Part shown: positions 9,743 through 18,917 of the stretch, in pieces
Layout: every line of letters starts with the position of its first letter
How positions within the stretch are numbered: position 1 is the first letter of the stretch
DNA from: Bacteroidaceae bacterium
GTDB taxonomy: Bacteria > Bacteroidota > Bacteroidia > Bacteroidales > Bacteroidaceae
Direction: 5' to 3'
DNA: 64,000 bases
NCBI GenBank assembly: GCA_017429525.1
Contig: JAFROT010000034.1
Coordinates: forward strand, 1 to 64,000
The notes under the pieces: generated by a model
Database searches by the model: none
What the model was told of the DNA's origin: nothing
What the model saw: the letters and a program-made list of their open reading frames with translations, nothing else
Made by a program: the position numbers and the translations under genes

Positions 9743-11329
9743 ATGAAGAAACTAATCACTTTCGTTGCCACTGCTTGCTTTGCGCTCGCAGCTGGCGCAC
9801 AATCTCTCTCCGTGACACCCGATGATTGGCATTGGGATAAAGGCACAATCGTCGTTAATACGCCTCAGCGCCCTGCTGGTCAGTCAGATGTGATCGGATT
9901 GACGGCTCCCAAACTCGAGACGGTCCGAGTCGCTTTCGTCGGCTTGGGTATGCGTGGACCTGGAGCCGTAGCTCGCTGGACGTATATCCCTGGTGTGCAG
10001 ATTGTTGCCCTTTGTGATTACGAAGAAGCTCGTGCCGAAGCTTGCCAGAAGTACCTGCGCGAAGCTGGCCTGCCCCCTGCTGCCATCTATTATGGCGAAA
10101 AAGGCTACGAGGAAGTGTGCAAGCGCCCTGATGTTGACATCGTCTACGTAGCCACCGACTGGGATCACCATTTCCCCGTTGCCAAATGTGCCCTCGAGAA
10201 TGGGAAGCACACCGCCATCGAAGTCCCCTCTGCCATGAACCTCGCACAGTGCTGGGAACTCATTGAACTTTCTGAGCGCACGCGCAAGCATTGCATGATC
10301 CTCGAGAACTGCTGCTACGACTGGTATGAACTCAATGCCATGAATATGGCACAGCATGGCGTATTCGGCGAAGTCCTTCGTGGCGAAGGCGCCTACATCC
10401 ACAATCTCGACGACTTCTGGGATTACTACTGGAAGAATCCCGATGGCTCTGATCCCGACAAGCTCGGTTGGCGAATGAAGTACAATATGGAGAACCGCGG
10501 CGATGTCTACGCCACCCATGGATTAGGCCCTGTGGCTCTGACGATGAACATCCATCGTGGCGACCGCTTCACCACCCTCGTCGCTATGGATACGAAGGCC
10601 GTTCATGGTCCTGACTACGTTGAGGCCAAGACGGGCAAGCGCCCCACCAATTATCGCAACGGCGACCAGACTACCACGCTCATGCGCACCGCCGAGGGTA
10701 AGGTCGTAGAGATTCAGCACAACGTCATGAATCCTCAGCCTTACAACCGACTCTTCAAGCTCACGGGCACCAAAGGCTATGCAACCAAATATCCCGAACA
10801 GCACTTCGCTCTTGATAAGAGTCAACTCAGTGCCAGTGGCGTAGCTCCAAAGGTCGACGACCTCTCGAGCCATGGTTTCCTGCCGAAGGCAGAGCACGAC
10901 GCTCTCGTGGCTAAGTACACGCACCCCATTATTAAGAAGTATGGCGAGATGGCTCAGAAAGTGGGCGGACACGGTGGAATGGACTTCTTCATGGACGCTC
11001 GTCTTGTCTACTGCCTCCAGAACGGACTTCCCCTTGACATGGACGTCTACGACCTTGCCGAGTGGTGCTGCCTTGCTGAGCTTGGTGCCCTCTCGATGGA
11101 CAACAACTGCGCCAGCGTAGCCTTCCCCGATTTCACACGTGGTGCTTGGAACAAGGTGCAGGGCTATCAGTTTGCTTGGGCTACGCCCGAGGCTGAGGCT
11201 GCATCCGAGGCTGCTGCCCTCAAGAGCACTCAGGCACAGAAGGAGCTCTGTGCAAAGAAGAAGCTCTGGGAAAAGTATGACAAAGAGAAAATCAAGAAGA
11301 CCAAGAAGATTCATCCCAAGAAGCGCTAA
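9743..11329 (+). CDS. GH109 family NAD-dependent glycosidase (alpha-N-acetylgalactosaminidase-like)
   Basis: 528 residues from the ATG at 9743. A longer open frame runs upstream through the divergent promoter region, but MKKLITFVATACFALAAGAQ is a good signal peptide and the TATCTTTG box lies just before it. Near residue 55 VAFVGLGMRGPGAVARW is the NAD-binding Rossmann motif of the Gfo/Idh/MocA fold. VPSAMNLAQCWEL and THGLGPVALTMN are typical of GH109, which removes sugars by an NAD-assisted oxidation-elimination mechanism. The family is known for alpha-N-acetylgalactosaminidase activity on blood-group A antigen and mucin-type glycans; the exact substrate here is inferred. The C-terminus is unusually lysine-rich. 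Confidence 0.93.
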   Translation: MKKLITFVATACFALAAGAQSLSVTPDDWHWDKGTIVVNTPQRPAGQSDVIGLTAPKLETVRVAFVGLGMRGPGAVARWTYIPGVQIVALCDYEEARAEACQKYLREAGLPPAAIYYGEKGYEEVCKRPDVDIVYVATDWDHHFPVAKCALENGKHTAIEVPSAMNLAQCWELIELSERTRKHCMILENCCYDWYELNAMNMAQHGVFGEVLRGEGAYIHNLDDFWDYYWKNPDGSDPDKLGWRMKYNMENRGDVYATHGLGPVALTMNIHRGDRFTTLVAMDTKAVHGPDYVEAKTGKRPTNYRNGDQTTTLMRTAEGKVVEIQHNVMNPQPYNRLFKLTGTKGYATKYPEQHFALDKSQLSASGVAPKVDDLSSHGFLPKAEHDALVAKYTHPIIKKYGEMAQKVGGHGGMDFFMDARLVYCLQNGLPLDMDVYDLAEWCCLAELGALSMDNNCASVAFPDFTRGAWNKVQGYQFAWATPEAEAASEAAALKSTQAQKELCAKKKLWEKYDKEKIKKTKKIHPKKR

Positions 11330-11429
11330 TGTTCGCGCATCGTCGTGCCATTCTGGCTTAGGATGTAGTGCATGAGCACGTGACTTTTCCTTCGCTTGGC
11401 CTCTCTGGCACACTTCTTGCTTACCTCAT

Positions 11430-11459
11430 AGTAGGGCGCGGCTCTGTCGCGCCTTACTC
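11430..11459. repeat. GC-rich hairpin repeat
   Basis: AGTAGGGCGCG pairs with CGCGCCTTACT around a GCTCTGT loop. It lies between GH109 and the BI-1 gene. It is similar in design to the hairpin at 15755-15778 (GTA, G/C arm, GGCT, complementary arm), suggesting copies of one dispersed family. It could also act as a terminator for GH109, but no T run follows. Confidence 0.5.
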
Positions 11460-11481
11460 ACTTAAAAAAGAATTGACAACA

Positions 11482-12225
11482 ATGAACGATTACATCGAAG
11501 TACACGACAATTACGACCGCGGTAATTACGTCCGCACGACGGCCGACTCCCGCGTCTCGTTCTTCACAGGTGTCATGACACGTGTCTACGCCTGGATGAC
11601 AGCCGCCCTGCTCATCACGGCAGGCGTGGCCATTTACACAGCTCATAGCCCAGCCCTGCTCAATCTCATTTTTGGTAATGGAGTTTCTCTGCTTGTCCTT
11701 TGTGTGGTAGAACTGGCGCTGGTCATCGGTGTCACTTGGGGGATTAATCGTCTCTCGCCAGCGATGGCTACGACCCTCTTCCTCGTCTATTCGGCCATCA
11801 ATGGTCTGACGCTCGCCAGCATCTTCTTCGCCTACTCCTTGGGCACAATCTATCAGGCGTTTGCTGCTTCGGCACTTACCTTTGGCGCTATGAGCCTGTT
11901 CGGCTATACGACCAAGCGTGATCTCTCGGGGCTCGGAGGCATCCTCTTCATGGCGCTCATCGGACTCATCATTGCCAGCGTCATCAACATCTTCTGGGCC
12001 AATTCCACGATGGATGCCATCATTACCTACATTGGTGTCTTCATCTTCGTTGGCCTTACTGCCTACGACACACAGAAGATTAAAGCCATGAGCGCCGCTG
12101 CTGAGCAGTATGGCGATGCTGCAGCTCCTGGGCGAGTGGCTGTGATGGGAGCACTCTCTCTCTACCTCGATTTCATCAACCTCTTCCTGTATATCCTCCG
12201 TCTTTTCGGACGCAGTAGAGACTAA
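11482..12225 (+). CDS. Bax inhibitor-1/YccA family membrane protein
   Basis: 247 residues from the ATG at 11482. Upstream codons in the same frame run through a hairpin repeat and are unlikely to be translated. After a soluble start (about 25 residues) there are seven hydrophobic segments, with the family motif YDTQKIKAM near the C-terminal third and a final segment containing ALSLYLDFINLFLYILRLFG. The conserved Asp residues of the di-aspartyl pH sensor seem present (YDTQK and LDFINLF). Members are inner-membrane proteins with proposed calcium or ion leak activity and a role in membrane protein quality control. The gene seems to stand alone. Confidence 0.92.
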   Translation: MNDYIEVHDNYDRGNYVRTTADSRVSFFTGVMTRVYAWMTAALLITAGVAIYTAHSPALLNLIFGNGVSLLVLCVVELALVIGVTWGINRLSPAMATTLFLVYSAINGLTLASIFFAYSLGTIYQAFAASALTFGAMSLFGYTTKRDLSGLGGILFMALIGLIIASVINIFWANSTMDAIITYIGVFIFVGLTAYDTQKIKAMSAAAEQYGDAAAPGRVAVMGALSLYLDFINLFLYILRLFGRSRD

Positions 12226-12260
12226 AATGCTGCCATTTTGGCATAAAAAAGATTAAATGC

Positions 12261-12291
12261 TTGGCCGTTCGCTCGGCTTTATGTAATTTTG
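12261..12291 (+). promoter_or_regulatory. Promoter for rlmN
   Basis: TTGG at 12261-12264 and TAATTTTG at 12284-12291 have the 23-bp register seen in other promoters of this window. A hairpin starts right after the -7 box, so the transcript would begin with it. Confidence 0.5.
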
Positions 12292-12337
12292 CAGCGCAGT
12301 AGCAGCCCCTTGGCCGTCTGCTGCGCTGATATTTTTT
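12292..12337 (+). terminator. Leader hairpin with T run before rlmN (possible attenuator)
   Basis: CAGCGCAG (12292-12299) pairs with CTGCGCTG (12321-12328), with an inner CAG/CTG pair in the loop, followed closely by six T residues (12332-12337). It sits between the promoter at 12284-12291 and the rlmN start at 12388, so it would be the first structure in the mRNA and could stop transcription early. It could instead be a terminator for the upstream BI-1 gene. Confidence 0.5.
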
Positions 12338-12387
12338 ATAAAAAAGGTACGCGCGTGCGAGAAGTGCAGGCGCAGATATCTGGGCAT

Positions 12388-13437
12388 ATGACAACAGAGA
12401 CCAACCATAGTAACCCCGTTCTGCTGGGCCTCACGCCTGAGCAACTGCGCGATATCGTAGCCGAGGAGGGCTTGCCCGCCTTTGCGGCTAAGCAGCTTGC
12501 CCAATGGATTTACCAGAAAGGCGTCGGCGATTTCCTCGGGATGAGCAATATTAGCATTGCCGCGCGCAAGAAGCTGGCTGAGCATTACGACGTGGGATTC
12601 ATGGCTCCCGTGGCCGAGCAGCATAGCGTGGACGGCACTGCCAAATATCTCTTTCCTACCCACAGCGGACAGTTCGTTGAGACCGTCTTTATCCCCGATG
12701 ACGACCGTGGGACTGTCTGTGTCAGTTGCCAGGTGGGTTGCAAGATGGCTTGTCAGTTCTGCATGACGGGGCGTCAGGGCTTTCAGGGGCAACTTACTGT
12801 GGCTGACATACTCAACCAAATTTATTCCCTGCCTGAGCGTGAGCGCCTGACGAATATCGTGTTTATGGGGCAGGGCGAGCCGCTTGACAATTTGGATGCC
12901 GTTCTTGCAGCCACACGTTTCCTCATGGCCGACTATGGCTGGGCTTGGAGCCCGCGTCGCATCACGGTGTCCACGGTGGGGTTGCGCAAAGGGCTGAAAC
13001 GCTTCCTCGACGAGAGCCCCTGTCATTTGGCAGTCAGCCTGCACAATCCTTTCCCCGAAGAACGTGCTGCCATCATGCCTGCTGAACGCAGCTATTCAGT
13101 TGCTGAGATGCTTGAACTCTTGCGGCAGTACGACTGGACTGGTCAGCGACGTCTCTCGTTTGAGTACATCGTTTTCGGAGGGCAGAACGACAGCAATCGT
13201 TATGCTCGCGAACTCGTACGTTTGCTGGATGGGTTGGAGTGTCGGGTTAACCTTATTCGCTGGCATGCATTGCCCGATGAGGCTCGCTTCCATGAGGCTG
13301 ACGCTACGCGAATGGTTGCCTTCCGCGACTATCTGACGCACCGCAATATCCGTTGCACGATCCGTGCTTCGCGCGGACAAGATATTGATGCTGCATGTGG
13401 ACTATTGAATACAAAAGAAAAACAAGTGCTATCATGA
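12388..13437 (+). CDS. rlmN: 23S rRNA (adenine-2503-C2)-methyltransferase RlmN
   Basis: 349 residues starting at the ATG 12388. The in-frame ATG at 12289 lies within the promoter/hairpin region and is less likely. RlmN is a radical SAM enzyme that methylates C2 of A2503 in 23S rRNA and A37 in some tRNAs. The 4Fe-4S cluster motif CxxxCxxC is at Cys118, Cys122 and Cys125, preceded by VCVSCQVGC. The segment GQGEPLDN is the SAM-contacting motif, and the C-terminal DAACGLL holds the second catalytic cysteine. The C-terminal codons overlap the start of the DUF4837 gene (ATGA), so the two are translationally coupled. Confidence 0.97.
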   Translation: MTTETNHSNPVLLGLTPEQLRDIVAEEGLPAFAAKQLAQWIYQKGVGDFLGMSNISIAARKKLAEHYDVGFMAPVAEQHSVDGTAKYLFPTHSGQFVETVFIPDDDRGTVCVSCQVGCKMACQFCMTGRQGFQGQLTVADILNQIYSLPERERLTNIVFMGQGEPLDNLDAVLAATRFLMADYGWAWSPRRITVSTVGLRKGLKRFLDESPCHLAVSLHNPFPEERAAIMPAERSYSVAEMLELLRQYDWTGQRRLSFEYIVFGGQNDSNRYARELVRLLDGLECRVNLIRWHALPDEARFHEADATRMVAFRDYLTHRNIRCTIRASRGQDIDAACGLLNTKEKQVLS

Positions 13438-14492
13438 AGAAATCTCTTTTTCTCATCCTCACGGCGACACTGCTGTTAGCAGCGTGCAAGAAGGAGTTTG
13501 TTATCCCACGCGCCAGTGGGCGGCCCTATGAAGTGATGGTCGTGATGAGCGATCAAGCCTGGCAGGCTACCCAAGGGCGGGCCCTCTTTGCTGTGCTTGA
13601 CACCGATATTCCCGGATTGCCTCAACCCGAGCGCTCATTCCATATCTCGCAGGTTGACCCAAAGCATTTCGATCATGTGCTCAACATCTTCCGCAACATC
13701 ATCATTGTGGATATCAACAAGCAGATCTACTCGAAGACTTCGATGAAATTCACGCGCGACAAGTATGCCATCGATCAGATCGTGCTGACCATTCAGAGTC
13801 CCACGCCCAATGAGTTTGCCGATTTCTGTTTTGAGCACGGACAGGACATCATTGATTTCTTGACGAAGATGGAGATGAACCGCTTGGTCAAGGAGCTGAA
13901 GGACAAGTACTCGAAGAAGACTGCCGAACTGGCTCGTGAACTCTTCGACTGCGAATTCCATGCCCCCGATGAGATTAAGAGCTACAAGAAGGGCAAGGAC
14001 TTTTTCTGGACCTCAAGCAATGGTGCTTCAGGCATGGTCAATATCTGCATGTACAGCTATCCTTACGAGGGCCCCGAGACCTTCAATAAGCAATACGTCC
14101 TGGCCAAGCGCGATAGCGTTATGGCCGAGAACATCCCGGGCACACTGCCTACGATGCACATGGCTACGGATACCCTCTGTACTACAGTCAAGCCCATTGT
14201 CGTTCACAATCAATATGCCCTCGAGGCACGTGGACTCTGGTATATGGAGAATGATGGTATGGGTGGGCCCTTCGTCAGCCATTCGCGTGTCGACACGACT
14301 CGCAATCTGGTCATTGTCGTTGAAGGTTTTGTCTTTGCACCTGAGAAGATGAAGCGCGGACTCATGCGCCGTCTTGAGGGGTCGCTCTACACCCTCAACC
14401 TGCCCGATGAACAGACGTCACCCATTGTCACCACGATGGAGGAAGTCGCTGTAACCGCCGAAGACCGCAAGGCGGCAAGGCAGAGGAAATAG
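13434..14492 (+). CDS. DUF4837 family lipoprotein
   Basis: 352 residues from the ATG that overlaps the rlmN stop. The N-terminus is a lipoprotein signal peptide (LLLAAC, lipid-modified Cys near residue 17). The rest is the DUF4837 fold found across Bacteroidales. Recognisable parts are YEVMVVMSD near the start, FFWTSSNGASGMVNICMYSYPY in the middle and GLWYMENDGMGGPFVSHSRVD followed by VEGFVFAPEKMKRGLMRRLE at the end. A paralogue is at 30480-31610, sharing the same order of motifs. Function is unknown; location in the periplasm or at a membrane surface is inferred from the lipobox. Confidence 0.88.
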   Translation: MKKSLFLILTATLLLAACKKEFVIPRASGRPYEVMVVMSDQAWQATQGRALFAVLDTDIPGLPQPERSFHISQVDPKHFDHVLNIFRNIIIVDINKQIYSKTSMKFTRDKYAIDQIVLTIQSPTPNEFADFCFEHGQDIIDFLTKMEMNRLVKELKDKYSKKTAELARELFDCEFHAPDEIKSYKKGKDFFWTSSNGASGMVNICMYSYPYEGPETFNKQYVLAKRDSVMAENIPGTLPTMHMATDTLCTTVKPIVVHNQYALEARGLWYMENDGMGGPFVSHSRVDTTRNLVIVVEGFVFAPEKMKRGLMRRLEGSLYTLNLPDEQTSPIVTTMEEVAVTAEDRKAARQRK

Positions 14493-14609
14493 GCATTCTG
14501 TTCTCAACCTAAGGAACGACTCTCATTGAGAGAAGCAAATATAAACCGATAACTCACCATAAATGTTCAGTAAGATGCTGTCTCACAGCATCTCTAAGCA
14601 CACACGAAT

Positions 14610-15677
14610 ATGAGCAAAATTAAAGTAGGCATCACTCATGGCGACCCTAATGGCATTGGCTATGAGGTTATACTGAAGACATTCGCAGATCCTGCTATGA
14701 TGGATTTGTGCACCCCCATTATCTATGGCTCTCCTAAGGTGGCCAGCTACCATCGCAAGAGTCTTGATCTCCAGACTAATTTCGCAACGGTCAATTCGGC
14801 TAACGACGTGCGCGAGGACAGCCTTAATCTCATTCACTGTTGCGCTGATGAGGTCAAAATCGACCTGGGACAGCCAACTGAGGAGGCTGGCAAGGCGGCT
14901 TATGATGCACTGGAGCGTGCAGTGAAAGACTGGCGCGATGGTCTCATCGACGTCATCGTGACTGCCCCCATCAACAAAAGCTCCATTCAGGGTGATGCAT
15001 TCCATTTTCCGGGTCACACCGAATACATTCAGGATCGGGTGGGAAGAGAAGGCCAGAAGGCGCTGATGATTCTGATGAACGAGCGCATACGCGTAGCCCT
15101 CGTCACCACTCACCTGCCTATCAGCAAGGTAGCTGCAGCCGTCACTGAGGAGGCTGTACTTGAGCGTCTGCGCACATTCCACCACTCCTTACAAGCTGAC
15201 TTCGGTATCTCCAATCCTCGTATTGCCGTTCTCTCCTTGAACCCTCATGCAGGCGAGGATGGTTTGTTGGGCAGCGAGGAAAACGACGCTATACGCCCAG
15301 CCTGCGAGAAGGCTGAGGCAGAGGATATCATTGCCTATGGCCCCTTCGCAGCCGATGGCTTCTTTGGCACACGCGCCTATGAGCACTACGATGGTGTGCT
15401 GGCCATGTACCACGATCAGGGATTGGCACCTTTCAAACTTCTGGCTATGGATGATGGCGTCAATGTCACGGCAGGGCTGGACATCGTACGCACCAGCCCC
15501 GACCATGGAACGGGCTATGACATCGCAGGCAAGGGTGTGGCCAGCGAGAACTCCTTCCGTCAGGCCATCTATGCGGCGATAGACATCTTCCGTAATCGCC
15601 AGGCATGGAATGAGGCCCATCAGAATCCGTTGCAGAAGCTATATGTCGACAAGCGCGACAAGAGCGAGCGTGGCTGA
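14610..15677 (+). CDS. pdxA: 4-hydroxythreonine-4-phosphate dehydrogenase PdxA
   Basis: 355 residues. PdxA oxidises 4-phospho-hydroxy-L-threonine with NAD in the DXP-dependent route to pyridoxal phosphate. Family motifs are visible: GDPNGIGYEV at the start, TAPINKSS, FPGHTEYI and HDQGLAPFKLL, which carry metal-binding histidines, and TSPDHGTGYDIAGKG near the end. It is first in a cluster with the sigma-54 activator, lptE, a TPR-like gene and secG, an arrangement I recall from other Bacteroidales. The gap to the next gene is about 115 bp and contains a hairpin repeat. Confidence 0.96.
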   Translation: MSKIKVGITHGDPNGIGYEVILKTFADPAMMDLCTPIIYGSPKVASYHRKSLDLQTNFATVNSANDVREDSLNLIHCCADEVKIDLGQPTEEAGKAAYDALERAVKDWRDGLIDVIVTAPINKSSIQGDAFHFPGHTEYIQDRVGREGQKALMILMNERIRVALVTTHLPISKVAAAVTEEAVLERLRTFHHSLQADFGISNPRIAVLSLNPHAGEDGLLGSEENDAIRPACEKAEAEDIIAYGPFAADGFFGTRAYEHYDGVLAMYHDQGLAPFKLLAMDDGVNVTAGLDIVRTSPDHGTGYDIAGKGVASENSFRQAIYAAIDIFRNRQAWNEAHQNPLQKLYVDKRDKSERG

Positions 15678-15754
15678 ATCGTCAGTCCATCCCTTCTGTC
15701 TATACGATCCATTTATCCGTCAGTCTATCTATTCTGTCATCCGTCTTCTTTTGT

Positions 15755-15778
15755 GTAAGTCGTGGCTTAGCCACGACC
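15755..15778. repeat. GC hairpin repeat between pdxA and the sigma-54 activator
   Basis: GTCGTGGC pairs with GCCACGAC around a TTA loop at 15759-15777. The design is like that at 11430-11459. It lies just before the ATG at 15792, so it may also affect translation of that gene. Confidence 0.45.
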
Positions 15779-15791
15779 AATAGCAATTGAT

Positions 15792-17066
15792 ATGAACGCC
15801 AAAGATCTGCAACCCATCAAGCAACGCTACAATATCGTAGGCAACTGCGAAGCGCTGAATCATGCGCTCGACACAGCCCTGCAGGTAGCTAAGACCGACC
15901 TCTCAGTGCTCATTACGGGCGAGAGTGGCGTCGGTAAGGAAATCATTCCACGCTTGATCCACGATAACAGCCTCCGCCGATTGCGTAAGTACTTTGCCAT
16001 CAACTGCGGAAGCATTCCCGAGGGAACCATTGACAGCGAACTCTTCGGACATGAGAAAGGGGCCTTTACCGGAGCCATTGGCGAGCACGAGGGGTATTTC
16101 GGCGCCGCTGATGGCGGCACGCTCTTCCTCGATGAGGTGGGCGAACTACCCCTGAGCACACAGGCTCGCCTCCTTCGCGTGCTCGAGTCGGGCGAGTATA
16201 TTCGTGTCGGCTCAAGCGAAGTGAGGAAAACCAATGTACGAATAGTCGCGGCGACCAACGTGAATATTCAAGCAGCTATACGCGACGGCAAGTTCCGCGA
16301 AGACCTATTCTATCGTCTGAACACGATTCCCATTAAGATGCCTCCGCTTCGCGAACGTGGCGATGACATCATCCTCCTGTTCAAGAAGTTCGCGATGGAG
16401 ATTGCTGCCAAGTATCAGATGCCGGAGCGCATCACCCTCTCGCCTGATGCCGAGGAGGTGATGAAGCGCTACAAGTGGCCTGGCAATATTCGTCAGCTCA
16501 AGAACCTCACTGAGCAGATGTCTATCCTCATGCGCGACACGCGAGTGGTCACGCCCGAGGTGCTCTCCGAATACGAGATCTGGCCTACCATCGAAGAGAA
16601 AGGGGGCTTGGTTCGTGTCGGGCGCATGGGAGCCGATGATCACAACTATGCCTCCGAACGCGAGTTGCTCTTTCAGATGATCAACGCCCTCCACCGTGAG
16701 GTCAGCGACCTCAAACAGCAGCTTTCTTCCATGTCTGTGCCTCATACCTATCCGTCCTCCCATGGCATCACACGCCCTGCGGTTGTGCCCATGGATGTAA
16801 CGGATGCACCGTCTGCGTCGCCAACGACTGCTACACCCTATATCACTCCTCAGCGTCCGGCAGAGCCAATTGCTCATCATGACGCGACGCCCTTTGCCGA
16901 GGAATATGTCGAAGAGACGCTGTCCATTGAGGAACAGGAGAAGCGACTGATCATCAAGGCGCTTGAGAAAAATCATGGCCGTCGCAAGAAGGCTGCCGAA
17001 GAACTTCACATCAGTGAGCGTACGCTTTATCGTAAGATTAAAGAGTACGGACTTGAAGAGATGTAA
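15792..17066 (+). CDS. Sigma-54 interacting transcriptional activator without receiver domain
   Basis: 424 residues. The AAA+ sigma-54 activation domain starts almost at the N-terminus: Walker A GESGVGKE at 43-50, GAFTGA loop at 90-95, Walker B FLDEVGELP at about 112-120, and the arginine-finger region FREDLFYRLN. A variable Pro/Thr-rich segment (about 300-365) follows, then a C-terminal Fis-type helix-turn-helix (KAAEELHISERTLYRKIKEYGL). There is no N-terminal receiver or other sensory domain, as with PspF-type activators, so activity may be set by partner proteins or expression level. It should activate RNA polymerase-RpoN promoters; targets are not visible here. Confidence 0.93.
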   Translation: MNAKDLQPIKQRYNIVGNCEALNHALDTALQVAKTDLSVLITGESGVGKEIIPRLIHDNSLRRLRKYFAINCGSIPEGTIDSELFGHEKGAFTGAIGEHEGYFGAADGGTLFLDEVGELPLSTQARLLRVLESGEYIRVGSSEVRKTNVRIVAATNVNIQAAIRDGKFREDLFYRLNTIPIKMPPLRERGDDIILLFKKFAMEIAAKYQMPERITLSPDAEEVMKRYKWPGNIRQLKNLTEQMSILMRDTRVVTPEVLSEYEIWPTIEEKGGLVRVGRMGADDHNYASERELLFQMINALHREVSDLKQQLSSMSVPHTYPSSHGITRPAVVPMDVTDAPSASPTTATPYITPQRPAEPIAHHDATPFAEEYVEETLSIEEQEKRLIIKALEKNHGRRKKAAEELHISERTLYRKIKEYGLEEM

Positions 17067-17085
17067 TTAATCCGAAACGCGAGAA

Positions 17086-17646
17086 ATGAATTTAAATCAA
17101 TTGAATCGCAGGTTTGCCCATGCATGTGAGGGTGGGGGAAGAAGCATTTTGCGCTGCTCGCTTCTCCTTCTGTTAGTCTGCCTTACCTCCTGTGCCATCA
17201 GCTACAAGTTCAATGGTGCCAGCATCGACTACACCAAGACCAAGACCATTCAACTTGATCCGTTCCCGATTCGTTCGGCATACGTCTGGGCGCCCATGCA
17301 AGCGATTTTCAACAATCGACTGACAGATATCTTTGCCCAGCAGACTAAGTTGAGGCAGGTGAAACGCGGTGGCGATCTCGTTATCGCAGGCGAGATTACG
17401 GGCTTTGACCAGTTCAACAAAGGCGTGGGCAGCGATGGCTACAGCTCCCAGGTGCAGCTGAAGATGACGGTCAACGTACGCTTTACGAACAACAAGAACC
17501 ACAAGGAAGACTTCGAACGCCAGTTTACAGCCACTACAGAGTATGATGCCACGCAGCAACTCATCAACGTTCAAGAGGAATTGGTCACCCAGATGACTAA
17601 GGACATCACCGACCAGATCTTCAATGCCACGGTGGCCAACTGGTAA
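17086..17646 (+). CDS. lptE: LptE-family LPS assembly lipoprotein
   Basis: 186 residues with a lipoprotein signal (hydrophobic stretch then LTSC). It resembles the Bacteroidetes LptE-like family: CAISYKFNGASIDY near the mature N-terminus, then a two-layer fold with GEITGFDQFN and a closing helix EELVTQMTKDITDQIFN. LptE plugs the LptD outer-membrane barrel that inserts LPS. The gene lies 19 bp after the sigma-54 activator and 35 bp before the next gene, consistent with one transcript. Confidence 0.85.
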   Translation: MNLNQLNRRFAHACEGGGRSILRCSLLLLLVCLTSCAISYKFNGASIDYTKTKTIQLDPFPIRSAYVWAPMQAIFNNRLTDIFAQQTKLRQVKRGGDLVIAGEITGFDQFNKGVGSDGYSSQVQLKMTVNVRFTNNKNHKEDFERQFTATTEYDATQQLINVQEELVTQMTKDITDQIFNATVANW

Positions 17647-17681
17647 GCTACACTCGCCATTCGTGGCCATCCATTATCGCT

Positions 17682-18497
17682 ATGCAACCCCTATCGACTT
17701 ACATCCAACATCCCGAACTGCTTGACGCCGAGGCTGTCAAGGATTTGCAGTCGCTACTCGAACAGCACCCGGCGTTCCAGACGGCGCGCCTGCTCATGCT
17801 GCGAGGACTCTTTCAGCTGCAGGACGAGCGCTTCGGCCTCGAACTGCGTAAGGCAGCCATCTCTATGCCTGATCGTCGCCGCCTGTTCGAACTCTTTGAG
17901 GGTAATCACTTCCTCAGTGGCGACCCGTCGACTGCCTCGCCAGTTGCAGAGGAGGCATCGCCCGATTTGCCCGCCACCGACCGCACACTCTCGCTCATCG
18001 ACAGCTTCCTCCAGCAGCGCCCTGAGACCACTACGACCAGGCGTATGCATCCCGCTGATGCTACGGTCGACTACACCTCCTACCTGCTCCAGCTCGACGA
18101 TGCTGTGGTTGATGACGAAGCTCCACGAGAGCCTCTCGACACAAAGCCTGCCGCTGAGGTTACTGCATCCACAGAGCCTTCGATAGGCAGCGAAACGCTC
18201 AAGGCCGTCAAGGCAAGAGAAAATGTTTTACAACCTTCGCCTGCTCAAGCGGTTCCCGCAAACGGCGATGCTGAAGCCGACGACGAAGTCGTAGATGAAC
18301 ACGAAATAGAGCCTTCGGAAGCCTATTTTACCGAGACTTTGGCACGAATTTACATCAAACAGGGCAAATATGCTAAGGCAATTGAAATTATTCGGCGAAT
18401 AAGTTTGCTTTATCCACAAAAAAACCGTTACTTTGCAGACCAAATCCGATTCCTCGAGAAAATACTCATTAACGAACGGAACCAAAACAGAGAATAA
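17682..18497 (+). CDS. Conserved TPR-like protein between lptE and secG
   Basis: 271 residues, no signal peptide or membrane segment. The N-terminal 80 residues are helical with repeat-like spacing (HPAFQTARLLMLRGLFQL). The middle (about 95-210) is Pro/Thr/Glu-rich and probably disordered. The C-terminal helix pair AYFTETLARIYIKQGKYAKAI looks like a single tetratricopeptide repeat. The gene keeps this place between lptE and secG in related genomes by my recollection. Function unknown. Confidence 0.75.
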   Translation: MQPLSTYIQHPELLDAEAVKDLQSLLEQHPAFQTARLLMLRGLFQLQDERFGLELRKAAISMPDRRRLFELFEGNHFLSGDPSTASPVAEEASPDLPATDRTLSLIDSFLQQRPETTTTRRMHPADATVDYTSYLLQLDDAVVDDEAPREPLDTKPAAEVTASTEPSIGSETLKAVKARENVLQPSPAQAVPANGDAEADDEVVDEHEIEPSEAYFTETLARIYIKQGKYAKAIEIIRRISLLYPQKNRYFADQIRFLEKILINERNQNRE

Positions 18498-18521
18498 TAA
18501 CAAATAAAAATATTAAACAAA

Positions 18522-18905
18522 ATGTACAACTTATTAGTTATCCTTGTAGTCATTGCATCCATCTTCATGTGTCTCATCGTGCTCATTCAGGAGTCTAAGG
18601 GAGGCGGTCTTGCCAGCGGTTTTGCCAGCGGTAATCAGGTGATGGGTGTTCGCAAGACTACTGATGTCATTGAGAAGCTCACTTGGGGCTTGGCCGCTGC
18701 TATGGTCATCTTCAGTGTCCTCTCCGTGTTCTTTATCCCGCGTGCAGCCAGCGAGTCGTCCGTCATGGAAGGCATCGCCACTGAGCAGAAGGCTACAGCA
18801 CCCACCAATCTTCCCGGCATTCCTGCTACGGATGTTCAGGAGACACCGGCTGCTGATGCTCCCGCAGCTCCTGCTGAGGCACCTGCTGAGGCTCCCGCGA
18901 ACTAA
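18522..18905 (+). CDS. secG: Preprotein translocase subunit SecG
   Basis: 127 residues with the SecG layout: a first membrane helix (LLVILVVIASIFMCLIVLIQ), the loop ESKGGGLASGFASGNQVMG, and a second helix ending in FFIPR. SecG associates with SecYE and helps SecA-driven export. The C-terminal 45 residues are Ala/Pro-rich low complexity beyond the usual SecG length, common in Bacteroidetes members. It is 24 bp after the TPR-like gene. Confidence 0.94.
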   Translation: MYNLLVILVVIASIFMCLIVLIQESKGGGLASGFASGNQVMGVRKTTDVIEKLTWGLAAAMVIFSVLSVFFIPRAASESSVMEGIATEQKATAPTNLPGIPATDVQETPAADAPAAPAEAPAEAPAN

Positions 18906-18917
18906 GCACCGCGCTTC

